Both the position numbers and the translations under genes were made by a program. Shown piece after piece: positions 17,122 to 26,302 of a stretch of DNA of 64,000 nucleotides. The stretch is taken from positions 53,242-117,241 of the forward strand of contig JBEKSY010000009.1 of assembly GCA_049516595.1 (NCBI GenBank), given 5' to 3'. Within the stretch, counting starts at the first letter, position 1. Each line of letters begins with the position of its first letter. This DNA comes from JBEKHT01 sp049516595. GTDB lineage: Bacteria; Chloroflexota; Anaerolineae; Anaerolineales; RBG-16-64-43. The notes beneath the pieces were generated by a model. That model was not told the DNA's origin and did no database searches. It was given only the letters and a program-made list of their open reading frames with translations.

Positions 17122-18585
17122 GTGGTAAGACACGCTGTACGGATCGGTTTTGTGCCGTCGTATCGTAGGGAGTCGGATGCTATCTCCCCCTGGTGCGTGA
17201 GAATGCGGCAGGACGCCTTAAGAGCCTTCGAACGAGTGGAGGCGATGAATCTGGTCGTGCCACGGCCTTGCCCGGGTGACAACTCGGTCCTTGATCCGGC
17301 CAAGGGCTATGTTCCTGATGGCGCGGTCTCCAATCTGAACCATGCTGAGGCGGTTGCTGACTTCTTTACACGCGAGAAGGTGGATGGCCTCATCATTTGT
17401 GCTCTGGACTTCGGCGACGAACGATCGGCGGCCAAGGTTGCCGAGAGGCTTCGGGTTCCGGTCCTGCTTTGTGCCACTAAAGAGCCACCGGCACGACAGG
17501 ACACCAGCATGGCGAGGATTTCAGACTCCTATTGTGGCACTCTCGCCATCGCTTCGGCACTCTACCGACGCAAGATCCCATTTCAATACGCTGGCGTTTT
17601 CCTTCCTGAGGAGCCGGGATTCCTGGCTGCAGTCGATTGCTTTGTCCGTGCTGTGGCTGTGGTCAAAGCTCTCCGGGGGGCAAGAGTCGGGCAGATTGGT
17701 GTGCGCCCGGAGTCGTTTGAAACCGTTGGGTTTGACGAAGCGGCGGTAATACAGAAATTCGGACAGAACGTGATCTACAAGGAACTGACGGACATCGTCT
17801 TGAGTGCAAAGAGACTTAGAAGCGATGACCCTCGGGTTCTTGATACGCTCAAGTCAATAAGGGGTGAGGTAGCCGAAGTCACGGTTGCTGATGACTGGTT
17901 GTTGAAGGCCGCCAAGATGGAACTGACTCTTGTGGATTTCTGGAATGACTCAAAACTTTCGGCCATGGCGATTCAGTGCTGGCCCGCACTCCAGGTGGAA
18001 TGGCGGATGTCCGTCTGCGCGCTCCTTGGCCGTCTCACTGGGCAAGGCATGTTGACCGCGTGCGAGGCAGATACCATGGGAGCCCTGGCCATGTTGGCTA
18101 ACTACAGCGCCGCCCTGGGCGAGACGCCGCCGCACTTCGTGGACTGGACAATCCAGCACCGTGAGAATCCGAGACGCTTCCTGGCATGGCATTGCGGGAA
18201 TGCGCCCGTGTGCCTTGCCAGCAATCCGAAAGAAACTGCTTTGCGCAGCCTGTTCGACATGAAGGGGGAACAACAGCCAAGGGAAGACGATAACTACTCA
18301 GCGGTCTACCAGTTCCAGGTGAAGGCCGGAAACGTGACGTTCTGTCGATTGGCTGAATACGACAATGAGTGGAAGATGCTGATCGCGGAAGGAGAGATCG
18401 TGCCTTCCAATGAAGTCCTCACCGGAACCTGGTCGTGGGTCGAGGTAGCCGATCACGAGCGTCTGTATCGGACCTTGGTGGAGGAGGGCTTCATCCACCA
18501 TGCGAGCATGATCCACGGTGATCAGAGAGAGCCACTTGTGATGGCATGCAAGTTCTTGGACATCAAGCCCATTGTCGTGGGTTAG
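17122..18585 (+). CDS. L-fucose/L-arabinose isomerase-like protein
   Basis: A 487-residue protein starting at a GTG with a G-rich, GAGGGAGG-type ribosome site. It has the architecture of the fucose/arabinose isomerase superfamily: N-terminal Rossmann-like domains (VDGLIICALDFGDERSAAK), then ALRGARVGQIGVRPESFET, then the C-terminal domain with CEADTMGALAMLANY, where the Glu and Asp fit metal ligands, and FLAWHCGNAPVCLAS. These enzymes convert aldoses to ketoses with Mn2+. The kinase and class II aldolase that follow would complete an isomerase-kinase-aldolase route like that for L-fucose. The substrate is not fixed by sequence. Confidence 0.85.
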   Translation: MVRHAVRIGFVPSYRRESDAISPWCVRMRQDALRAFERVEAMNLVVPRPCPGDNSVLDPAKGYVPDGAVSNLNHAEAVADFFTREKVDGLIICALDFGDERSAAKVAERLRVPVLLCATKEPPARQDTSMARISDSYCGTLAIASALYRRKIPFQYAGVFLPEEPGFLAAVDCFVRAVAVVKALRGARVGQIGVRPESFETVGFDEAAVIQKFGQNVIYKELTDIVLSAKRLRSDDPRVLDTLKSIRGEVAEVTVADDWLLKAAKMELTLVDFWNDSKLSAMAIQCWPALQVEWRMSVCALLGRLTGQGMLTACEADTMGALAMLANYSAALGETPPHFVDWTIQHRENPRRFLAWHCGNAPVCLASNPKETALRSLFDMKGEQQPREDDNYSAVYQFQVKAGNVTFCRLAEYDNEWKMLIAEGEIVPSNEVLTGTWSWVEVADHERLYRTLVEEGFIHHASMIHGDQREPLVMACKFLDIKPIVVG

Positions 18586-18598
18586 CAAGATAAGGACT

Positions 18599-19567
18599 AT
18601 GGAACGCTTGCAGATCGTTGGGATTGGCTTGAGTACGCTCGACGTATTGATTCGCTTGGGTGACATGCCCTCCTGGGAGCAAGGGGGACGGATGCGAGAA
18701 ATCCGTCTCGATGGGGGCGGGGAGGTGGGTACTGCCATCGTGACGGCAGCCCGCCTGGGGGCGAGGGTCGGCTTCGTGGGCACAGCAGGGAACGATGAGG
18801 TAGCCGATCTCAAGATGCGGTTCCTGACGAAGGAAAACGTGGATGTCAGCCGTGTGGTTATCCGGCCCATCCCCGAGAATCAAATCATCCTTTGTTTCGT
18901 GCATAAGGAGACTGGGGAGCGGGTGTTCTGCGACACGGGCTGCATGTTTGAGCAACAGCTGGCGGTGAATGAACTCGATCGGGATTACGTCACCTCAGCT
19001 GAGTTCCTCCTTATTGAAGGTTTTCATCATGAAGCGGCCTTGCAGGCCGCCTTGTGGATGCATGAGGCCGGTAAGAAAGTCATGCTGGACGCGGGTCGAG
19101 CGGATGGCGTAGTCTATGATTCTGTGAAGGATTTGGTGAGACAGACGGACATTCTGATATGCAGTTCTGGCTTCTCCTCTGCCCTCACGGGAATACATGA
19201 TATCTGGGAGGCTGGAAGGGCCATCCTGCAGATGGGGCCCACCATCATTGTAGAGACCGAAGGTGCGAAGGGTTGTTACACTGTCACGTCAACCGATCGA
19301 TTCTTTACGCCGTCCTACAGAGTGGCGGTCGTGGACACTACGGGCGCCGGTGATGTCTTCCACGGAGCCTACCTCGTTGGTCTCCTCCATGCCTGGGACC
19401 TGCGGACAGTCGCATCTTTCGCGTGCGCAGTCTCCGCCATCAAGTGCACACGGCTTGGCGGGAGGTTTGGCATTCCAAACTTTGAGGAGGTGTTGGACTT
19501 CCTCAACATTCAGGGGATCAGCGCGCGACTGGAATTCGAGAAGGAGGGTGGACTCACATGCCCTTAG
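18599..19567 (+). CDS. PfkB/ribokinase-family carbohydrate kinase
   Basis: About 322 residues from the ATG at 18599 (AAGG a few bases upstream); an in-frame TTG at 18572 lies inside the end of the previous gene and is less likely. LQIVGIGLSTLDVLIRLGD is the N-terminal strand, RLDGGGEVGTAIV the sugar-binding glycine motif, and VVDTTGAGDVFHGAYL the C-terminal signature with the catalytic Asp. It probably phosphorylates the ketose made by the upstream isomerase. Its stop overlaps the start of the aldolase gene by ten bases, which argues for coupled expression. Confidence 0.92.
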   Translation: MERLQIVGIGLSTLDVLIRLGDMPSWEQGGRMREIRLDGGGEVGTAIVTAARLGARVGFVGTAGNDEVADLKMRFLTKENVDVSRVVIRPIPENQIILCFVHKETGERVFCDTGCMFEQQLAVNELDRDYVTSAEFLLIEGFHHEAALQAALWMHEAGKKVMLDAGRADGVVYDSVKDLVRQTDILICSSGFSSALTGIHDIWEAGRAILQMGPTIIVETEGAKGCYTVTSTDRFFTPSYRVAVVDTTGAGDVFHGAYLVGLLHAWDLRTVASFACAVSAIKCTRLGGRFGIPNFEEVLDFLNIQGISARLEFEKEGGLTCP

Positions 19568-20406
19568 TTTCGATTAAGCAAGACCTTATCAGGGCAATGA
19601 CCGAGGCGTATGCTGTCCCCTTGTTTGATGTGTTCACCATGCAGGACATTGATGGCGTGTTCGACGCCCTGGAAGAAAAGCGCGCTCCAACTATCCTGGC
19701 GGTTTACTGCGAGTTCATTGATATGCCGACCGCTGAGGCGGTGGCGGGTTATGTCAAAGCCAGGGCCAGGAGGACGACTGTCCCCGTGTCTTTGATGCTA
19801 GACCATGGGTCTAGCCTCGAGCAATGCGTCAAGGCCCTTTCGTATGGGTTCACCGACGTCATGTATGACGGGTCCCAGGCGGCTCTGGAAGAGAACATCG
19901 CCGCCACAAGGCTGATTGTCCGAGCGGCTCACGCGGTAGGGGCTGCCGTCGAAGCGGAGCTAGGCCACGTCGGTCTCGGATCTGACTACGACACGTTCGG
20001 TTCCAGGCGCCAGGGTTTCACAGACCCCACGACTGTACCGTACTTCGTAGAGAAGACGGGCGTCGATTTTCTGGCGGTTGCCTTTGGCAGCGCCCACGGC
20101 TTCTACAAGGGAGAGGCACAACTAGATCTGGATCTGCTGCGCAAGATCAGGGAGCGTGTCGCCATTCCGCTAGTACTGCATGGCGGCACGGGATTATCGG
20201 ATGAGCAGTTTCGCTTGTCTATTCAAGGCGGCGTGTCCAAGATCAATATCTCCACAATTCTGGAGGTCACCGCAGCTCGGAAGATGCGCGAGGCCGCGCG
20301 CGACGAGGATGCCTCCATATTCACGATAGTGGAGGCCGAACGGAAGGCTTATCATGAATGTTGCGCAAGGCTCCTTGGCGTGTTTGGCGCGTCAGGCAAG
20401 GGATAG
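19558..20406 (+). CDS. Class II fructose-bisphosphate aldolase family protein
   Basis: A 282-residue zinc aldolase. Visible features are LMLDHGSSLEQCVKAL (first zinc His after Asp), VEAELGHVG with Glu and His, FGSAHGFYKG with a further His, and LVLHGGTGLSDEQF with the last His and the phosphate-binding glycines. GGAGG lies before the ATG, which overlaps the kinase gene. It should split a ketose phosphate into dihydroxyacetone phosphate (or a related triose) and an aldehyde. The operon ends here; no clear terminator follows. Confidence 0.92.
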   Translation: MPLVSIKQDLIRAMTEAYAVPLFDVFTMQDIDGVFDALEEKRAPTILAVYCEFIDMPTAEAVAGYVKARARRTTVPVSLMLDHGSSLEQCVKALSYGFTDVMYDGSQAALEENIAATRLIVRAAHAVGAAVEAELGHVGLGSDYDTFGSRRQGFTDPTTVPYFVEKTGVDFLAVAFGSAHGFYKGEAQLDLDLLRKIRERVAIPLVLHGGTGLSDEQFRLSIQGGVSKINISTILEVTAARKMREAARDEDASIFTIVEAERKAYHECCARLLGVFGASGKG

Positions 20407-21422
20407 GTTACTGAGGACGTGAAGCATTGCCTAGGTAGTCTCGTCTTGTGAGCCAAGCCCTTCGGACGCTAGGCAGGCTTTATCGATTGTGACACACGCC
20501 CAATCGGCCTCGGGCGGAGCGCACCTCCGGCCCTGATTGTCGGTAGAGCAAGAAGTGGAAGGCCTTGCTGGGTGGAGGCAAGGGGTCTCCGTAGACCACG
20601 CGAACTTCGAGGGAAGGGGGGCAATCAGAAAGCAATCGGTCTGTTAGTTCAAGCCATGGCGATGAATGTACGAGGGGTGATGATTGGTTATCGGGGCCAC
20701 TTGGTCTCCCGATCAGATGACACCGGCCCACATCGACCGTGGGCGCCTAACGCTTGATGCCGCTTGGCTCGCCACCCTCTCGGGTTGACGCGCGGCAAAT
20801 GGGAAATGGGGCCGCAATAGGGGCCTGATAGCGGGGACTGCACACATCAGACCAGACCTCCTCGGTCGGAGGGCTGAAGCGGCATCGTTGGGGCGGCCGC
20901 AATACATCGGGATGCGGCCAATGATGAGTTAGATGCGGTTCAGGCCAACAACGAGGGCGATGTCCTTGGCCAGCTATCATCTCGGATTGTCACCCGAGGT
21001 GTTTGCCGAGGATGGTTTTCTCCTTGGATGTTGGCGGCTCAACAGAGACCCACATGCCAACCGTCGAGGAGATATGTATCCTCCGGGAAGAGGTTGACCC
21101 TGAGAGAGTCTTCCTGAGTTAGGGTCGATCTCCACGGGATGTTTCACCTCGGCCCGGCATATCTGCCGGACAGGGAACGTGCGGTTGTCAGACCGTAGGT
21201 TGATTCGCTGGGCCTGACTCCATGTAACTTGGTCCGGCACCCGCACCAAGACCTTGCGTTGGCCGCTGAGATCGAACTCGAGCAAGATTTGCCGTACCTG
21301 CGCGAGGGGATGGAAATTCCCTGCGACTGGGGAACGGGCAGACGACGCCAAATGCCGGCCCATGGGCTGCAGCCATCCCCCGCAACGACGGTCTGCAACG
21401 GGCAGACCCGTTTCTGCAGTAG
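20407..21422. other. Decayed region with no intact gene
   Basis: About 1 kb without an intact gene. A minus-strand frame at 20977-21363 reads protein-like (GQRKVLVRVPDQVTWSQAQR and then VKHPVEIDPNSGRL) but has no ribosome site and stops abruptly on both sides, so it may be a fragment of an unrecognised gene. The rest looks non-coding or heavily eroded. Confidence 0.4.
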
Positions 21423-21869
21423 CTTTGCGAAAATGACACGATGCGTGAGATGCAGATTGCCCACGGGCCCGAGCCGCACGTATGGTTCCTGGTCAATGGT
21501 CTGGTATCTGCCTGTCGAATGATCGTCGACGTCGACTGGCCAGAGCCCAACGAGCTCGTCGATCTCAGCCACATGGGACTGGCACGCGAGAGACGACGCG
21601 GCCTCGAGCAGATGGCTGACCGAATCATCCACGCTGACTTCAGCGACCACCAGCCGACGAAGGACACGAATCAGGTTATCGGGAGCGGGGCAACCCGGAC
21701 CGAGAACCTGGTGAGGGTGCTACGCGACCTCGAGGTCGACCGTCGGGTAGGTCGGCTTGGATTCGATGAGCTGGCCGTGCCAGGAGATGTAGTATTTGGC
21801 CCGGATGACTGGGCGCGTGGATCCGTGCGCCTTGTGCAGTTGATCGCCCCCGACCTGCGGCTCAACTAG
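21423..21869 (+). pseudogene. C-terminal fragment of a xylose-isomerase-like TIM-barrel protein
   Basis: The frame reads LCENDTMREMQIAHGPEPHVW, then NELVDLSHMGLARE, ADRIIHADFSDHQ with a metal-type His and Asp, and IGSGATRTENLVRVLRD, ending in VRLVQLIAPDLRLN. This is the second half of a sugar isomerase/epimerase-like barrel. An in-frame stop lies immediately upstream (21420-21422) and the N-terminal half cannot be found, so the gene is broken. The enzyme type matches the two intact epimerases at the left end of the window, but it is not a copy of either. Confidence 0.55.
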
Positions 21870-21996
21870 CTACGATTCGGTAGACCTCATGTCGGTCGAA
21901 TTCGAGTTGGGTAGAGGAGATAGCGGCCGACAGGGACAAGATTACCAATTGCAAGTCCCCAGGCCACCGTGGCCGGGGTCCTATAGGTGGGCTTTA

Positions 21997-22041
21997 TTGA
22001 CTCAGACATTAGGCGGTGTTAGCATAATGCAAACGTTTTCA
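21997..22041 (+). promoter_or_regulatory. Promoter and LacI-type operator (site E) of the lacI-family gene
   Basis: TTGACT (21997-22002) with TAGCAT (22020-22025, 17-base spacer) or CATAAT (22023-22028) is overlapped by the operator TGCAAACGTTTTCA at 22028-22041. The operator is directly in front of the regulator's own gene, which points to autorepression. Confidence 0.68.
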
Positions 22042-22114
22042 CATCGCCCGGAGCTTGGATAGGATGGCCCAAGCCTACGCAGTCCGTGCGGGGCAGGAGA
22101 GGCGGCACACGACG

Positions 22115-23188
22115 ATGGAAAGACGAAGACGCGCAAGCCTGAAGGATGTCGCCGCTCGCGCACATACATCGATCGCCACCGCCTCCCGGGCTCTGAGCGG
22201 AACCGGCTATGTGGCGAAGACTACCCGGGCCCGTATCCTCAAAGCCGCAAAGGCACTCAGCTACCAACCCAACCTGCGGGCGCGTGGCCTGCGGCAGAGG
22301 TTCAGCCGCAGCATCGGCCTGATCATCCCCAACTTGCTAAACGCGTATTACACGGCCCTGGCGGACGCTATCTCGCAACAGCTTGTCTCTCACGGATACC
22401 ACCTGCTGTTGTCCTCGACGCGCGATGAGCCGCAGACCGAACATGACACGGTTACCGATATGGTCGGACAGGCCGTGGATGGGCTAATCTGGGTGCCGGC
22501 CTCCTCGGACAGCGGTTTGCTGGATTACCTCGCCAGCCAGCACACGCCGGTCGTGATCATTGTCCGCCGGTTGCCGAACGACCCGGTCGACACTGTTGTG
22601 TTCGAGGACCGCGCCGGCAGCAAGGCGGCCACGCAGCATCTGCTCAGCCTCGGGCATGAACGGATCGGCTACATTGGCGGCGACGTCATGTTCAGCAGCA
22701 ATCAATGCCGCTGGCAAGGTCACTTGGAGGCCCTGCACGAAGCTGGGGTGCCGGTTGACGAGGCGCTAATCAAGCTCGGGACGAACCGCAGCACGTGGGG
22801 CGCGATGGCGACGAATGATCTCTTGCGGCTGCCCTCACCTCCGACCGCCATCTTCGTGGCCAGCAACGCCATCATGCCAGGAGTTATCCGGACCTTGCGC
22901 CAGCTCGATGTGCGTCTGCCGGAGGATCTCTCGCTCATTTGCTTCGATGATGTGGAGTGGTTCTCGTTCTCGGTCCCACCGATAACGGCGGTCAGCACCG
23001 CCTCCACCGCCTTGGCGGAGTCGGCTGTCGATCTGCTGCTCACCCGCATCGAGCACGGCGATGCGTCTGAGCGGCCACCGGTATTCCTCGAGGTCAATTT
23101 CGAGCTGATCGTCCGGCGATCAGTGGTGTCCCCACGCTCCACGCCGCTGTACGTTCGGGAAGGCCATCTCGAAGACGCTCAGACTTGA
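22115..23188 (+). CDS. LacI-family transcriptional regulator
   Basis: About 357 residues. The N-terminal helix-turn-helix reads SLKDVAARAHTSIATASRAL, followed by the hinge helix region (LSYQPNLRARGLRQ), and the periplasmic-binding-type effector domain starts at SRSIGLIIPNLLNAYYTALA. The ATG at 22115 begins MERRRRASLKDVA, the usual position for LacI proteins, with AGGAGAGG upstream; an ATG at 22064 with GGAG is an alternative. It probably senses a sugar or sugar-like compound and controls the five matching operators (3568, 3949, 9918, 10450, 22028), including its own. Its 3' end overlaps the frame of a broken recombinase on the other strand. Confidence 0.92.
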   Translation: MERRRRASLKDVAARAHTSIATASRALSGTGYVAKTTRARILKAAKALSYQPNLRARGLRQRFSRSIGLIIPNLLNAYYTALADAISQQLVSHGYHLLLSSTRDEPQTEHDTVTDMVGQAVDGLIWVPASSDSGLLDYLASQHTPVVIIVRRLPNDPVDTVVFEDRAGSKAATQHLLSLGHERIGYIGGDVMFSSNQCRWQGHLEALHEAGVPVDEALIKLGTNRSTWGAMATNDLLRLPSPPTAIFVASNAIMPGVIRTLRQLDVRLPEDLSLICFDDVEWFSFSVPPITAVSTASTALAESAVDLLLTRIEHGDASERPPVFLEVNFELIVRRSVVSPRSTPLYVREGHLEDAQT

Positions 23189-23642
23189 TTGTCCGCATGC
23201 ATGACCAAACTGGCCATGTACCTGATACGCCATCCAGGGCCGCGAACCAGCCACATTTTCATCGACCATGACCCACGCCAGACGCTTGTAGTCCAAGAAC
23301 AGATGCAAGTCAGCGAAGGAGTGCACCGCCGCCACCTCCCTGGCGTGGTCAGTCCAGAGCGGGTGGGTCTTGCCGCTGAAGCGATGAGGGGTGTAGTCGG
23401 TGCGGAGCCAGGCCAAATACGCGCTGATCTCCGCACCGGTCACCTTGGCGATCTCCCGGTCGCCGGTGCGCTCGACCCATTTCTGCAGGTCGTCCAGGTA
23501 GGAATCGACCGTGCGGGGGCTGAGCCCTTCAGCCAGCTTGGCGTTGGTGAAACCGACCAGGGCCTTGGTGAGGGGGAGGGGGCTCGACCTCAAGCGAAGG
23601 GGTGGGCTCGAGCAGCTGAACTTCGGAAGTGGATGCTGTCAT
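23189..23642 (-). pseudogene. Truncated, frameshifted tyrosine recombinase (N-terminal part)
   Basis: From the ATG at 23642 (AAGGAG upstream, ATGA overlap with the MerR gene) the frame reads MTASTSEVQLLEPTPS and then runs into a C-rich tract. After a shift near 23585 it continues LTKALVGFTNAKLAEGLSP and RTVDSYLDDLQKWVERTGDRE, the SAM-like core-binding domain of XerC/D-type integrases, up to about VHSFADLHLFLDYK. The catalytic C-terminal domain (R-H-R-Y) is absent; the frame runs on into the 3' end of the lacI-family gene. It is therefore inactive, a scar of an integrating element. Confidence 0.75.
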
Positions 23643-24268
23643 GTGGAGTCTCCTTTTTCTTCCTTTAGCGCATCGGTGAGACGGGCAAGAGTCCCCTCGG
23701 GATCACTCACGGTGGTTGCATCGATGATCACCGTAACGCCGGGGGCGATTTGAGAAGCCAGCAGAGGGCCGGCCTTCTGCTCGGAGGGAAGAGGTACCCT
23801 CACCGTCAGCGCGGCGAGCTCGGCTGCGCCAAAAAGGGGCGGGGCTTCCGATGCCGTGGCCGCCCTGAACCTCAATTGTCTGGGAGGCTCGGCCAGAGCT
23901 GCCGGCCGGGCAGCTGAGGTTCCAGCCTCGAGAGCCCGGGAAAGCTCATTCTCCAACTTGGCGGACGTGGCTCGCAGGATGACCTTCTGAACCTGTGCCA
24001 GGCTGAGGCCCTGCGCTTGAAGCAGCTTGACAGCGACGATCTGGAGCAAATGCCTGTATTCGTAGACCGCATTTCGCCCGTCATAGCGAGCAGGGTGGCT
24101 GACCAGGCCCACAGTCTGGTAGTACCGGATGGTCCGAGAGTCGGGGAACTCAGCCACGCGGCCATCGGAGGGTTGGGGCGAGGCTGCGGAAATCAGGGAG
24201 CGGGCCGCCCGGACCAGGTCGTTCAGATCGAATTCCCGGTTGCGATAGGGATCCAGCATGTTGGTCAC
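23639..24268 (-). CDS. MerR-family transcriptional regulator
   Basis: A 209-residue protein with a MerR-type winged helix in its middle: SRTIRYYQTVGLVSHP, GRNAVYEYRHLLQIVAVKLL and AQGLSLAQVQ. The C-terminal half is Ala/Pro-rich and then becomes strand-like (LTVRVPLPSEQKAGPLL and GVTVIIDATTV), without the Cys ligands of metal-sensing MerR proteins. Its stop overlaps the start of the recombinase fragment (ATGA), so the two were one transcript. It may have regulated the recombinase or excision. No effector can be inferred. Confidence 0.8.
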   Translation of the reverse strand: MTNMLDPYRNREFDLNDLVRAARSLISAASPQPSDGRVAEFPDSRTIRYYQTVGLVSHPARYDGRNAVYEYRHLLQIVAVKLLQAQGLSLAQVQKVILRATSAKLENELSRALEAGTSAARPAALAEPPRQLRFRAATASEAPPLFGAAELAALTVRVPLPSEQKAGPLLASQIAPGVTVIIDATTVSDPEGTLARLTDALKEEKGDST

Positions 24269-24971
24269 GTGAGTATTGTAACACTAACAGCGATTGCTGT
24301 CACTATGCGCTCTGACTGCCACCTGGGGCCTGGAATTGCTCGGTGCCGTGGCCACTTTTTCGCCTTCCACGAACTCAATTTCCAACCTCAGGCTCCCTGA
24401 AGCCCATGGTCGGCCCAGGGAGAAGACCCCAAGTTGTCGGTCTAGCCGGCAGGGGGTCTTGGTGCATCCTGTGTGGAACGGACCTCGTGACCGGCTCGGG
24501 GGATACACTCAAGACGTCCGTCTTATGTCGCAGTTTGACTGAGAGCAACGTTCTGCAGCAGCCTATGGCGGCCCAGGGAATGGGTTGACATGACTGCCTT
24601 CAGAAACCGGGTGGTCAAATGTGAATTGGTCGGCAATGGTCCAATCACCAATAGCGGTCGCCCGCATTTCCCTGCCCGCCCACCTAGAGGGTAGCCCCCT
24701 TGGCCAGTCGATAGCTGACGTCAAGGGATTGCGCGCACCCCCCGATGATTCGGTGGATTGGCGTGGCCTTTGTTTCCTCTTATGCTCGTTTCATCCCTCT
24801 CTGTGCACTTCCCTTGCATTAGGACCAATTCGATCCTTTTCGCCTTCCCCCCTTGTACCCTGTTGTTGCGTTGCGTGACATCGCACGGCGACACTGGCGC
24901 GGCCAGAAGACCGGTGGAATGGGTCCATCTCCAGCAATGCCTGAGACCCAGGTGTTATGCGGGGGAACACC
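24269..24971. other. Gap, no gene identified
   Basis: About 700 bases with only short, poorly supported open frames on both strands and no ribosome sites of note. It lies between the MerR gene and the next plus-strand genes and would have to contain promoters for both. Confidence 0.45.
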
Positions 24972-25301
24972 ATGCTCACCTCTCTCCAATGGATTCTCAT
25001 CGTTCTGGGCATCATCAATACGATTCTCCCCTTCCTCTGTCCATTAACCGGGCCTGCCGAATCCGAAGAGGCGAAAGGGGCGGCTATCCTTGACGAACCT
25101 CGACTAAGTCGAGAGGATGCCCCAAAGGCTGCCCACGAGTTGCAAGACAACCTCGCGCGTATGTTCTCGGCCTCCCGACAAACCCTCGTCGTCGGCTTGG
25201 GTGAGGGGGCGTCGCTCAGGTTGGCCAATCCCTATCAGTTGTCACACAACTCCGCGAGTCGCTCTGGAGCAAATGGCCACACGTCTTCTGGAGTCCCATA
25301 A
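24972..25301 (+). CDS. Small membrane-anchored protein of unknown function
   Basis: A 109-codon frame beginning MLTSLQWILIVLGIINTIL, a single strongly hydrophobic helix, followed by a polar, Ala/Glu-rich tail (ELQDNLARMFSASRQ). GGGGGA lies upstream of the ATG at 24972, and the stop is one base before the start of the zinc-ribbon gene. The C-terminal third looks less protein-like, so the frame may be partly spurious. No family recognised. Confidence 0.35.
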   Translation: MLTSLQWILIVLGIINTILPFLCPLTGPAESEEAKGAAILDEPRLSREDAPKAAHELQDNLARMFSASRQTLVVGLGEGASLRLANPYQLSHNSASRSGANGHTSSGVP

Positions 25302-25302
25302 A

Positions 25303-26034
25303 ATGCTAACGACAAACGGGTCCCCGAAACCCTTCGATGTTGCTCGAGGGCTGATTCAACAAGGACAGACGCAGGCGGCCAGAGACCTTCTATTAACAGT
25401 GCTCGAGTCCCATCCGAAAGATGCGTCCGCCCTGATTTGGTTGACGGCCACGACCACTGACCCTGACCAGCAGCGATCGTACCTGGAACGAGCACTGGCC
25501 ATCGATCCTGGAAATGCAATTGCTAAGCGCGGGCTCCTTGCCCTTGCAAGGAGGGGGGATTTCTCAGGCCATCTGGAATCATCGCAGCCTCCGCCATCAA
25601 TTCGTCCGGATGCTTCGGTCTCGGAGTCGGCCTCACCTGCGGCCGAATCAGCCCAACGCAGGGAGCGGGAGTCAACGCACACTCAACCACTTGGAACAGC
25701 TCCCCTCAGTCGACCGCAAATAGCGCCCACCGCGCAGGGCGCTCAACCGAAACTGGCGACCTGTAAGACGTGTGGCAAGGAAATCGCCAAGTCCGCTCCA
25801 GTGTGCCCTCACTGCGGCGAAAACCTGCCTGGTATTCGGGTCATATGCCCCCGGTGCTCTTCGTCACACATTGGTCTCGGTCAGAGAGGCTTTGGACTTG
25901 GGAATGCCGCAGCCGGCCTAATCCTACTCGGACCTGTGGGCCTTCTCGGCGGAATGATCGGACGCAACGACCTCGAAATCGTCTGTCAATCCTGTGGTCA
26001 CAAATGGAGGCCATGTTCCTCCGTGTTCAGATAG
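25303..26034 (+). CDS. TPR-like and double zinc-ribbon protein
   Basis: About 243 residues from the ATG at 25303; the upstream extension in this frame is low-complexity and rejected. The N-terminal 90 residues resemble tetratricopeptide helices (ARGLIQQGQTQAARDLLLTV and QQRSYLERALAIDPGNAIA). A Ser/Pro/Glu linker follows. The C-terminus has CKTCGKEIAKSAPVCPHCGE, a zinc ribbon, then CPRCSSSHIGLGQ and CQSCGHKWRP around a Gly-rich hydrophobic segment (GLILLGPVGLLGGMIG). Such proteins are common hypotheticals with a possible membrane hairpin between two CxxC knuckles. Function unknown. Confidence 0.7.
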   Translation: MLTTNGSPKPFDVARGLIQQGQTQAARDLLLTVLESHPKDASALIWLTATTTDPDQQRSYLERALAIDPGNAIAKRGLLALARRGDFSGHLESSQPPPSIRPDASVSESASPAAESAQRRERESTHTQPLGTAPLSRPQIAPTAQGAQPKLATCKTCGKEIAKSAPVCPHCGENLPGIRVICPRCSSSHIGLGQRGFGLGNAAAGLILLGPVGLLGGMIGRNDLEIVCQSCGHKWRPCSSVFR

Positions 26035-26271
26035 CCTGCTAGTGCGTTTGTTGGACGCATGATTCGCAAAGATTGCCCTGCGGGACATATTGGAATTGGC
26101 GCCTCTAACCTGCCGCGGGAAATTGGTCGGACATGCAATTGGTAGCCAGACCAGGCTGAGTATCATGGACAAAGGGAGGCGGTGCACATTTCAACTGTGA
26201 ACTGGATCGGCATGCCACAATTGTGGGGGAGAATGGCTGAAGTCGCGTGATCGCGTCTGATCTAATGAACG

Positions 26272-26302
26272 GAGAACCGAGGCGGTGTGAGCCTCGGTTC
26301 TC
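26272..26302 (-). terminator. 12-bp hairpin ending the first tRNA-like repeat unit
   Basis: GAGAACCGAGGC (26272-26283) and GCCTCGGTTCTC (26291-26302) are perfect complements with a 7-base loop. Read on the minus strand the hairpin follows a tRNA-like 3' end ending CCGCTACC. No T-run follows, so termination strength is uncertain. Confidence 0.6.
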
